From CAZCBN01 sp964496975 (GTDB taxonomy: Bacteria > Planctomycetota > Phycisphaerae > Phycisphaerales > UBA1924), in NCBI GenBank assembly GCA_964496975.1, contig CAZCBN010000028.1, positions 1 through 32,410 of the forward strand: a DNA stretch of 32,410 nucleotides, read 5' to 3'. A program made the translations under genes and the position numbers. The notes beneath the pieces were generated by a model. That model made no database searches. It saw only the letters and a program-made list of their open reading frames with translations, and was not told the origin of the DNA. Each line of letters begins with the position of its first letter. Position 1 is the stretch's first letter. Shown here one piece after another: positions 7,540-14,616 of the stretch.

Positions 7540-7578
7540 GGTGTGGCTGTTTGGTGTGGCTCTCTGGTGTGGCGGGCT
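7540..7578. repeat. 13-bp tandem repeat x3 upstream of resB
   Basis: Three consecutive 13-nt units all start with GGTGTGGC and vary at their ends. The array ends 16 nt before the resB start codon. The 223-nt spacer (7372-7594) between the amidohydrolase and resB holds no gene, only this array and a small hairpin, GGGCT-CCAA-AGCCC, just after the amidohydrolase stop. Confidence 0.75.
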
Positions 7579-7594
7579 GCCGAAGCGGGGTGCG

Positions 7595-10393
7595 ATGAGC
7601 CGGAAGTGGCAACGGGTGCAGCGATGGGACGACGAGCACCTCCGCGGCCCGGTGCTGGGCGTGGTGAAGGTGGTGCTGCGGACGCTCAGCTCGATCTGGC
7701 TTGCGGTGGTGCTGCTGGTGGGCGTGGGGCTGTACGGCGTGCTGGCGAGCGTGCCGGTGGGGCTGCTGGCGCTGGCGCCGACGTGGGCGGTGTACTCGGC
7801 GAGCGCGGTGGCGGCGGTGCTGCTGGCGGCGGCGGCGGGGGCGACGCCCGTGCGGATGGTGATCCCGCCGCGGGCGGGGGCGCTGCGGTTCGCGGCGACG
7901 GTGCTGTCGGTGCTCGCGTTCGGGGCGGTGGGCGCGGTGCTGTGGCACCGGCTCGCGTGGCCCGTGCTGCGATACGACGCGGCGAGCGGGGAGGGGCTGC
8001 GGTTTTTCGCGGGCTTTGTCGAGGCGCACGGGGCGACGACGCTGCGGCGGCTGCCGGCGTTTGAGATGACGGAGCTGGAGTTTTACTCGTGGTGGCCCAT
8101 GCGGCTGCTGCTGTCGCTGTTTGTCGTGAACCTGGTGGTGGCGACGGTGCGGCGGATCGAGTTTGACTTCAAGCGCATCGGCGTGCTGACGGTGCACACG
8201 GGCATCGTGGTGATGGCGCTGGGGAGCCTGTACTACCAGCGGCTCAAGGTGGAGGGGGACACCATCCTGTTCGCCGCCACGGAGGGGGCGGTGGCGGCGG
8301 CCGGGACGGCGGGTGGCGATGCCACGGCGGAGGGGGCGAAGGCGACGGTGCCGGGGCGGGCGCAGCGCGGCTTTTACGACGGCACGCAGGTGGCGCTGTG
8401 GGTGTCGAGCGGGGGGACGTGGGAGCAGCGACCGCTGCGCGGGGTGCCGCGGTACAACGACCGGGGCTTGGACGGGGCGCAGGCGGGCGGGCGGCGGGGG
8501 CGGGGGGACGGGCGTTGGGGGGCGGGGGGGGGCGGCGGGGACGAAGGCGGGTTGGAGATGGGGGCCGCTCAGGACGGTGCCGGCTCGGAGAGCCGGCCTA
8601 CCCAAGACAGAGCCGGCTCGGAGAGCCGGCCCACCCAAGACAGAGCCGGCTCCGCGAGCCGGCCCACCCAAGGCCGGGGCGGCTCGGCGCCGGGGGCGGG
8701 GCGGGGGCTTCGGCTTGAGGTGCCGGCGGGGTCGGGGTTTGTTGATCCGGATCTGCGGTTCCGCGTGGTGGGGTACGCGGTCGACGCGACGCTGCACGAG
8801 ACGGTGGTCCGCAGCGAAACCCCACCGGCGGGCGCAGCGGCGAACCCGCTGCGGACCGTGGAGCTGCTGAGCCGGCTTCCCGATGAGGCGACGGGCCAGC
8901 CCGACCCGGACTGGGAGCGGAAGCCGGCGCTGCGGCTGACGTTTGAGCCGCTGCGGCCGGCGTCGCGCGTGCGCGAGACGGCGGTGATGGCGTTTGAGTA
9001 CGCGGTGGACATGCCGGCCGAGCGGTGGCGCGACCTGCAAGAGGCGGTGCCGGGGCGGGCGGGGCACGCGCTCGTGGTGGAGGTGCCCGGCGTCGAGGGA
9101 GCGGCGGCGACGCGCGTGGTGGTGCCGGCGGCGGTGGGCGGGACGCACGCGATCGGCGCGACGGGGTGGACGGTGAGCGTGGAGCAGCTCTCGCCCGAGC
9201 CGCCCTTTCCGATCATCACGGAGGGGTATCGGGGGGCGAGCAGCTCGGTGGCGGTGGTGCGGGTGCGGCCGCCGGGGGGCGGGGCCGCGTTCAGCCGGTG
9301 GGTGTATCACCGCTATCCGGAGCTGAACCAGGACATCGCGGACCCATCCGGGCCGGGCGAGCGGCCGGTGCGGTCTGATCCATCGGCGGCGATCCGCATC
9401 GCGTATCTCGATGCGACGCGGCTGCAGGTGTACTTCGACGAGTCGAGCGCGGCGGGGCGGGTGCGGGCGCTGGTGCGGCAGCCCGACGGGAGCGTGTCGG
9501 CGTACGGCGGGGCGGAGGGGCTTGAGCCGGGCGGGGCGCTGCGCGACGTGGTGCCGTTGATTGACCTGCGGCTGGGGGAGCGGTGGGCGCACGCGAAGCG
9601 GGTGACGGAGCCGCTGCCGACGCCCGAGGCCGAAAGGAACCCGGCGGACGCGGGGACGCACGCGCGGGCGCTGCTGGGGGTGGAGATTTCGTCGGACGGG
9701 GGCGGGGGCGCGGCTGCGAGCGGGTCTGGCGCTGGGGCGGTGTGGCGCACGGTGGTGTGGCTGCCGTTTGTGAAGTACATCGAGGCGGCGGGGGAGACCT
9801 CGCGCGAGGTGACGCTGCCGGACGGGCGGCGGCTGCGGATGGCGTTCGGCCGGCGGTGGCGGACCTTCCCGAACTTCACCCTGCAGATGCACGACTTTGA
9901 GATGATTTCGTATGACCACCGCGGGGCGCCGCGGGACTATCAGTCGGTGGTGGGCGTGTCGCCGGCGCTGGCGCTGCAGCGGGACGGGTCTGGGGCGCCG
10001 CCGGCGTTTGAGCCCTATGTGCACACGGTGAAGCTGAACGCGCCGCTGCGGGCGCCGGTGGTGTGGGACGCGTCGCGGAGTTGGATCGAGAACGCGTGGC
10101 GGATGGCGGCCCGCGGGCTGGACCCCGAGCAGTTCAAGCTGAGCCAGGCGGGGTGGGACCGCGAGGGGTGGACGCAGAGCCAGGAGGCGGCGGACCGGGG
10201 GCTGACGGACAGGCCCCGGGCGCGGTTTACGATCTTGCAGGTGGGGAACAACCCGGGGATCCACATCATCGCGCTGGGGGGTGTGCTGATGGCGGTGGGG
10301 ACGCCCTGGGCGTTTTATGTGAAGCCGTGGCTGGTGAAGCGGGAGCGGGCGCGGCTGGCGAAGGCGGCTGGGCTGCGCACGGAGGCATCGTGA
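7595..10393 (+). CDS. resB: Cytochrome c biogenesis protein ResB-like (Ccs1)
   Basis: ResB/Ccs1 works with CcsA in system II cytochrome c maturation, handing heme to CXXCH motifs outside the membrane. The 932-aa product starts with a ResB-type membrane region: LSSIWLAVVLLVGVGLYGVLAS, then a second and third hydrophobic segment before residue 130. A fourth, near residue 210, is IGVLTVHTGIVVMALGSLYY. A very large exported domain follows, and a last membrane segment near the C-terminus (IHIIALGGVLMAVGTPWAFY). That end typifies ResB. ATG 7595 follows GGGG; a GTG at 7541 is possible but lies in a tandem repeat. Residues about 290-370 are a Gly-rich insert with three 11-aa repeats. The stop overlaps the ccsA start (TGATG). 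Confidence 0.85.
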   Translation: MSRKWQRVQRWDDEHLRGPVLGVVKVVLRTLSSIWLAVVLLVGVGLYGVLASVPVGLLALAPTWAVYSASAVAAVLLAAAAGATPVRMVIPPRAGALRFAATVLSVLAFGAVGAVLWHRLAWPVLRYDAASGEGLRFFAGFVEAHGATTLRRLPAFEMTELEFYSWWPMRLLLSLFVVNLVVATVRRIEFDFKRIGVLTVHTGIVVMALGSLYYQRLKVEGDTILFAATEGAVAAAGTAGGDATAEGAKATVPGRAQRGFYDGTQVALWVSSGGTWEQRPLRGVPRYNDRGLDGAQAGGRRGRGDGRWGAGGGGGDEGGLEMGAAQDGAGSESRPTQDRAGSESRPTQDRAGSASRPTQGRGGSAPGAGRGLRLEVPAGSGFVDPDLRFRVVGYAVDATLHETVVRSETPPAGAAANPLRTVELLSRLPDEATGQPDPDWERKPALRLTFEPLRPASRVRETAVMAFEYAVDMPAERWRDLQEAVPGRAGHALVVEVPGVEGAAATRVVVPAAVGGTHAIGATGWTVSVEQLSPEPPFPIITEGYRGASSSVAVVRVRPPGGGAAFSRWVYHRYPELNQDIADPSGPGERPVRSDPSAAIRIAYLDATRLQVYFDESSAAGRVRALVRQPDGSVSAYGGAEGLEPGGALRDVVPLIDLRLGERWAHAKRVTEPLPTPEAERNPADAGTHARALLGVEISSDGGGGAAASGSGAGAVWRTVVWLPFVKYIEAAGETSREVTLPDGRRLRMAFGRRWRTFPNFTLQMHDFEMISYDHRGAPRDYQSVVGVSPALALQRDGSGAPPAFEPYVHTVKLNAPLRAPVVWDASRSWIENAWRMAARGLDPEQFKLSQAGWDREGWTQSQEAADRGLTDRPRARFTILQVGNNPGIHIIALGGVLMAVGTPWAFYVKPWLVKRERARLAKAAGLRTEAS
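8579..8677 (+). repeat. Three 33-bp hairpin repeats within resB
   Basis: Three head-to-tail 33-nt units occupy 8579-8611, 8612-8644 and 8645-8677. Each contains an inverted core of GCCGGCTC, a 3-nt loop and GAGCCGGC, followed by a CYACCCAAG tail; the third has CGC in the loop and a diverged end. They are in frame and encode 11-residue repeats (AGSESRPTQDR). A partial fourth unit may follow. The architecture resembles the palindromes at 2894-3117, but the sequence differs. Confidence 0.9.
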
Positions 10394-12378
10394 TGCGGGC
10401 GACACGGGCAGCGTTTCGGGCGTGGCCGGCAGTTCGGGTGTGGCCGGCGGCGGTGGCCTGCCTGGTGCTGCTCGGCGCGATGGGGCCGGCGGCGGCGCAG
10501 ACGGCGCCGGGGGCGCCGGGGGCTCCGGCGGCGGCGGGGATCGAGACGCACGCCGCCTCGCCGCCCGCGGGGCCCGAGGGGAACGCCCACCCCGACCTTG
10601 ACCAGATCAGCGGCGACGCGGACGCGCCCAACCCCTTCGGCGAGCCGACCAGCGCGGCCGGCATGACGATGGCGGCCAAGCGGGCCCTCGCGGAGGCGGT
10701 GGACCTGTCGCCGCTGGCGGACGTGGCGGTGTTTCACGCGGGGCGCGTGAAGGTACTGGACACGCTGTCGCGGGAGATGGTGCAGTCGCTGACGGGGCGG
10801 GCGCGGTACGACGAGTTTGTGGTGGCGCCGGGCCCGACAGAAGCGGCATCGGCCGCGGACGGCGCGGCGGGGGCGGCGACGGCGTCCGGTGGGGCGTTGC
10901 CGGAGCGGGTGAAGTTCGACCCGCTCTTTACGTGGCTTGATCTGCTGATTGACCCGGGGTTTTATGCCCCGCGGCCGCTGATCGCGGTGGACTATCTGCC
11001 GCTGCGAGAGCTGTACCTGGAGGCGGCGTTCGGCGCCGACACGACGCTGCGCGAGCGGTGGAAGAAGACGGGGCGCGTGAGCCCGGCGATGGTCGCGCAG
11101 TTCAGCACGCCGATCCTTGAGCAGCACGACGACGACGCGGCGGTGGGGGGGGCGCTGAAGCCGGTGGAGCGCGCGTTCCGGCTGTACGCCGGGGGCGCGG
11201 CGAACGTGGTGCTGGTGGCGCCGTCGAGCCGCGAGGAACCCTGGCGGCACCTGGGCACGAGGCCGGCCGATGCGCCCGAGCGTCGCGCGGCGGCGGCGCT
11301 CGGCGCGGCGTGGCGCGCGGGCGACGCGGCGGGCGTGAACGCGGCGGCGGCGGAGCTCGCGTCGCTGCTGAAGGCCCAGTCGCCCGGCGTCTACCCGCAG
11401 GGGAGGCGGGCGCTGGAGCTGGCGTACAACCGGTTCGCGCCCTTCGAGATCGGGATGTGGCTCTATCTGCTGAGCGTGGTCTCGCTGGTGCTCGCGTTCG
11501 GCACCGGGCGCGGGTGGCTCCGCGGGGCGGGGCTTGGGCTGCTGCTCGCGGCGGTGCTGGCGCACGGGGCGGGGTTCGCGGCGCGGTGCGTCATCGCCGA
11601 GCGGCTCGCGATCCAGAACCAGTTTGAGAGCATGACGGGCCTGAGCCTGTTCGCGGCGGTGGTGGGCCTTGTGGTGATGTGGGCGAAGCGGCAGCCGCTC
11701 TTCGGCGCGGCCTCGGCGGCGACAGGGTTTTTGGTGCTGATCGCGGCGACCAAGACGGCGATCCCGGGGCAGGTGATCTCGTCCGAGGCGGCGATCCTGA
11801 ACACGAGCGTGCTGCTGAAGTACCACGTCACCACGGTGCTGACGAGCTACGGGCTCATCACGCTCGGGTTCATCGTGAGCCTGTTCTACCTCGCGTCGCA
11901 CTACGGGGCGGCGCTGTTCGGGCGGAGCGAGGCGCAGGTGCTGGCGACGGGCGCGCTGGGCGGGTCCGTGGGCGGGGCGATCGGCGGTTCAGCCGACGGT
12001 TCAGCCGACAGTTCAGCGGGGGGGGCGGCGGACGGCGCCGCGGGCCGTGAGGGGCCGACGAATGCGCGGCTGCTGGCCGACCTGGACACGGCGCAGATGA
12101 CGGTGCTGCAGCTGGCGTTCTGGACGCTGGGCGTGGGCATCCTGCTCGGGGCGTGGTGGGCGGACCACTCGTGGGGCCGGTGGTGGGCCTTTGACCCGAA
12201 GGAGACGTGGGCGCTCATCACGTGGATCGTCTACCTGATCGTGATCCACGTGCGGTTCGCGTCGCCCTCGACGAAGGGGCTGCTCACGGCGTGGCTCAGC
12301 GTCACGGGCTTCTTCGTGATGGTCTGGACGTACTTCGGCGTGAACCTGCTGCTGCCGGGCCTGCACGCGTACGCCTGA
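10393..12378 (+). CDS. ccsA: Cytochrome c biogenesis protein CcsA/ResC-like
   Basis: This is the multi-spanning heme-handling partner of ResB in system II cytochrome c maturation, 661 aa. A signal-like segment (residues about 10-38, ending GPAAAQTA) precedes an exported domain of ~300 residues carrying FHAGRVKVLDTLSREMVQSL. A similar N-terminal extension occurs in some CcsA-like proteins. The second half is membrane-embedded and ends with the CcsA domain. The heme-binding WWD-type motif is HSWGRWWAFDPKETWALITW, and conserved histidines precede and follow it. Between two helices, about residues 525-555, is a Ser/Ala/Gly-rich loop with 12-bp tandem repeats at 11986-12009. The ATG overlaps the resB stop by one base, so translation is probably coupled. 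Confidence 0.9.
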   Translation: MRATRAAFRAWPAVRVWPAAVACLVLLGAMGPAAAQTAPGAPGAPAAAGIETHAASPPAGPEGNAHPDLDQISGDADAPNPFGEPTSAAGMTMAAKRALAEAVDLSPLADVAVFHAGRVKVLDTLSREMVQSLTGRARYDEFVVAPGPTEAASAADGAAGAATASGGALPERVKFDPLFTWLDLLIDPGFYAPRPLIAVDYLPLRELYLEAAFGADTTLRERWKKTGRVSPAMVAQFSTPILEQHDDDAAVGGALKPVERAFRLYAGGAANVVLVAPSSREEPWRHLGTRPADAPERRAAAALGAAWRAGDAAGVNAAAAELASLLKAQSPGVYPQGRRALELAYNRFAPFEIGMWLYLLSVVSLVLAFGTGRGWLRGAGLGLLLAAVLAHGAGFAARCVIAERLAIQNQFESMTGLSLFAAVVGLVVMWAKRQPLFGAASAATGFLVLIAATKTAIPGQVISSEAAILNTSVLLKYHVTTVLTSYGLITLGFIVSLFYLASHYGAALFGRSEAQVLATGALGGSVGGAIGGSADGSADSSAGGAADGAAGREGPTNARLLADLDTAQMTVLQLAFWTLGVGILLGAWWADHSWGRWWAFDPKETWALITWIVYLIVIHVRFASPSTKGLLTAWLSVTGFFVMVWTYFGVNLLLPGLHAYA

Positions 12379-12385
12379 GCGGGCG

Positions 12386-12835
12386 TCAGGCGGCCAGCGG
12401 CACGGGCGCGCTGATCAGGAAGTGGCGGACGAGCCCCGCGACGAGGAACTCCTCGTCCGACTCCCAGTGCTGCGCGAGGTAAGCGCGGATGTTGCGGTGC
12501 TCGGCCTCCTCGCGGCCCTCGGGGTTCTGCGCGTCGCACAGGCCCCAGTGCCAGGCGGCGAACATGGCGCGCTGGCAGGGCTCGTCGATCAGGACCGCGA
12601 TGTCAGTATGCCGACGGTCAGCGATGATGCGGCCCATCGCGAGGTCCACGGCGACCGGCTTGCCCTCGAGGACCTGCAGGAAGTTGCTGCCGCTGTAGCA
12701 CAGGATCGCGGTGACGCCGACGAGCTTGTTGTGGTGGTTCGCGCTCCGCGACAGAATCTGCAGCGTGACGTGGTCAAAGGACATCAGCGAGCGGCTGACG
12801 TACACCAGGCGACGAAGGTCAGACGGGGCGGTCAT
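12386..12835 (-). CDS. BLUF-domain blue-light sensor
   Basis: This 149-aa protein is probably a FAD-binding photoreceptor. The BLUF domain fills residues about 8-100. The key residues are all present: Tyr12 in RLVYVSRS, Asn36 in SANHHNKLVGVTAIL, and Gln54 in NFLQVLEG. IIADRRHTDIAVL and FAAWHWGL complete the fold, with Trp95/Trp97 near the semi-conserved Trp position. The residue after VT is Ala (VTAIL), where ITG is more common. There is no output domain, so it would act through a protein partner, like other short BLUF proteins. It is convergent with ccsA (7 nt between stops) and divergent from the DNA glycosylase gene. A tiny open frame, ATG CTC GGC GCA TGA, overlaps its start as ATGA. Confidence 0.9.
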   Translation of the reverse strand: MTAPSDLRRLVYVSRSLMSFDHVTLQILSRSANHHNKLVGVTAILCYSGSNFLQVLEGKPVAVDLAMGRIIADRRHTDIAVLIDEPCQRAMFAAWHWGLCDAQNPEGREEAEHRNIRAYLAQHWESDEEFLVAGLVRHFLISAPVPLAA

Positions 12836-13129
12836 GCGCCGAGCATCGGCACCTCAACGGCCGCGGTCTTGCCCAAGCATCCCGCATCCCGGCCCGTTGC
12901 GCGTCTGAGGCAGCGGGACGCCGAAACGGGCTGGGGAGCGTCCCCTACCCGGCGTCCGTGCCGAAACATTCGGCGAAGCGGCCGGACCAACGGATCCACA
13001 ACTCCGAACACGAGCGGCGCGGCGGATTGCGGCACGGGGCCCGCGGCGGCCCCTGCTCGGAACGTCCGCGGGCCACGCGGCCCCCACCGCAACAGGTGAC
13101 GCCTTTGTGGGTGAACACGGGAGGTGCAT
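12836..13129. promoter_or_regulatory. Divergent intergenic region, BLUF / glycosylase
   Basis: These 294 nt separate two divergent genes and should hold both promoters. I cannot place -35/-10 boxes with confidence in such GC-rich sequence. A 7-bp inverted repeat (GGGACGC at 12915-12921, GCGTCCC at 12938-12944) is visible. No known riboswitch pattern was recognised. Confidence 0.4.
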
Positions 13130-13813
13130 GTGTCGAGCGTGCGCGGGCGTAAGCACTTTGCCGATGACGCGGCGGCGGTCGCGCGGCGGTTGATCGGGGA
13201 CGTGCTGGTCCGACGGTTGCCGGACGGCACCCGGCTGGCCGGGCGCATCGTCGAGGTGGAGGCGTACCTCGGCACGCAGGACGGGGCCTCGCACGCCGCC
13301 GGCGGGCGACGCACGGCCCGGAACGAGGCGATGTACGGCCCCCCGGGCCACGCGTACGTCTACTTCACCTACGGCATGCACCACTGCTTCAACGTGGTGT
13401 GCGGGGCGGTGGGCGAGCCGGCGGCGGTGCTGGTCCGCGCGCTGGAGCCGCTGCGGGGTCAGGAGGCGATGCGCGAGCGCCGGGCGGGGACGCGGGCCGG
13501 CGCGGGGACGCGGGCCGGGGGGGAGCGGCGGCTGCCGGACGAGTCGCTGTGTTCCGGGCCCGGAAAACTGTGCCAGGCCCTGGGGATCGATCTGGCGCTG
13601 AACGGGGCGGCGCTGGAAGCGGCCAGCGGGGTGTGGGTGGAGGCGGGCGAGCCGGTCGCAGAGGCCGACGTGGTGCGCGCGCCGCGGGTGGGCATCGCGT
13701 CGGCGGGGGCGTGGGCGGCGGAGCCGCTGCGGTGGTATGTGCGTGGGTGCCGGCATGTGAGCCGAAAAGACACGGCGGCGGAACGGGCGTCGACCGTCGC
13801 CGGCCCGGACTGA
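13130..13813 (+). CDS. mpg: DNA-3-methyladenine glycosylase (AAG/MPG family)
   Basis: This enzyme excises alkylated and deaminated purines in base-excision repair. The 227-aa protein carries the full AAG signature. GRIVEVEAYLG has the predicted catalytic Glu44 and Tyr46, His55 sits in ASHAAGG, RNEAMYGPPGHAYVYFTYGMHHCFNVV follows, and GPGKLCQALGID comes later. GTG 13130 was chosen because GGGAGG lies 5 nt upstream. A GTG at 13124 overlaps that site. A loop between MRERR and SGPGKL is expanded by an 18-bp tandem repeat (13485-13518) giving RAGTRAGAGTRAGG. This loop varies in the family and should not remove activity. Confidence 0.95.
   Translation: MSSVRGRKHFADDAAAVARRLIGDVLVRRLPDGTRLAGRIVEVEAYLGTQDGASHAAGGRRTARNEAMYGPPGHAYVYFTYGMHHCFNVVCGAVGEPAAVLVRALEPLRGQEAMRERRAGTRAGAGTRAGGERRLPDESLCSGPGKLCQALGIDLALNGAALEAASGVWVEAGEPVAEADVVRAPRVGIASAGAWAAEPLRWYVRGCRHVSRKDTAAERASTVAGPD
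13485..13518 (+). repeat. 18-bp in-frame repeat in the glycosylase gene
   Basis: The 16-nt stretch CGGGGACGCGGGCCGG occurs at 13485-13500 and again at 13503-13518, an 18-nt period. It expands a surface loop of the DNA glycosylase. Confidence 0.8.
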
Positions 13814-13912
13814 CGGGGCCACGGGACCTAGCATCTGGGTCGAGATGCGCCCGAGCCGCAGGCGGGGCTGGGCGTTGCGGCCGGGGTCTGGCCGCGGCGG
13901 AGTTGAGATCCC

Positions 13913-14410
13913 TTGAGCGAGCTGTTCGACCTTCGCATGATCCTTCGCCGGGCGGGCGGGTACTCGCCCCAGGCGTTCCGGTTTATCCGGGACGGGCTGT
14001 CGCACACGGTGCGGCTGGTGCACGGCGAGGAAGCGGCCGAGGCGACGCCCTCGCCGGACGACGAGTCGCGGCATGTGAGCGGGCAGCAACTCTGTATCGG
14101 GCTTCGTGACTACGCGGTGCTGCGGTACGGCCTCTTGGCGAAGCTGGTGCTGAACCGCTGGGGCATCACGCGGACGGAAGACTTCGGGAAGATCGTCTTC
14201 GCGTTGATCGACGCGGGGCTGATGCGCAAGACCGAGGACGACTCGCTGGAGGACTTTGTCGAGGTCTTCGACTTCGACGAGGAGTTCGGCAGCGGCGTGC
14301 TGGACCGGCTCAGCCCGGGCGCGGCCAATCCGGGCGCGAGCCTGCCGGGCGGGCAGCAGGCGGGCCCGTCGTCGGGCGACGGCGTTTCGGGGACAGACGC
14401 CGCGGGTTGA
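13913..14410 (+). CDS. Minf_1886 family protein
   Basis: This 165-aa cytoplasmic protein belongs to a family of unknown function common in Planctomycetota and Verrucomicrobiota. The core spans residues about 12-125: YSPQAFRFIRDGLSHTVR, then HVSGQQLCIGLRDYAVLRYG, then LNRWGITRTEDFGKIVFALI and DAGLMRKTEDDSLEDFVEVF. The last ~40 residues are Gly/Ser/Pro-rich and probably disordered. TTG 13913 is the likely start because it yields the family's N-terminus; an ATG at 13937 would clip it. It lies 99 nt after the glycosylase gene and may be co-transcribed. I cannot assign a function. Confidence 0.85.
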   Translation: MSELFDLRMILRRAGGYSPQAFRFIRDGLSHTVRLVHGEEAAEATPSPDDESRHVSGQQLCIGLRDYAVLRYGLLAKLVLNRWGITRTEDFGKIVFALIDAGLMRKTEDDSLEDFVEVFDFDEEFGSGVLDRLSPGAANPGASLPGGQQAGPSSGDGVSGTDAAG

Positions 14411-14417
14411 GCGGTCT

Positions 14418-14477
14418 GCTTTTCTCGGGCGGGCTTTTCTCGGGCGGGCTTTTCTGGGGGGTGCTTTTCTCGGGCAC
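14418..14477. repeat. 15-bp tandem repeat x4 after the Minf_1886 gene
   Basis: Four consecutive 15-nt units all begin GCTTTTCT; the first two are identical (GCTTTTCTCGGGCGG) and the others differ in their last bases. The array starts 8 nt past the stop codon. It has no strong stem, so it is not an ordinary terminator, though the repeated T4 runs after G/C blocks are suggestive. Confidence 0.9.
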
Positions 14478-14616
14478 GCCTTGGTCCCGTGGCGTGCTCC
14501 GATCACTCGCTTTGGTTGACGTGCGCTGATCGACTCGGCCTGATCGGCGCGTGCCGTGGGCTGTGGCCCGGGGCCGACGTGCGCCGGTCGGCGGCCGGCC
14601 GTATCGTTTCCTTCGC

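Noticed and set aside
12836..13129. Riboswitch in the BLUF/glycosylase gap
   Set aside because: Only a 7-bp inverted repeat is seen; no known aptamer core was recognised.
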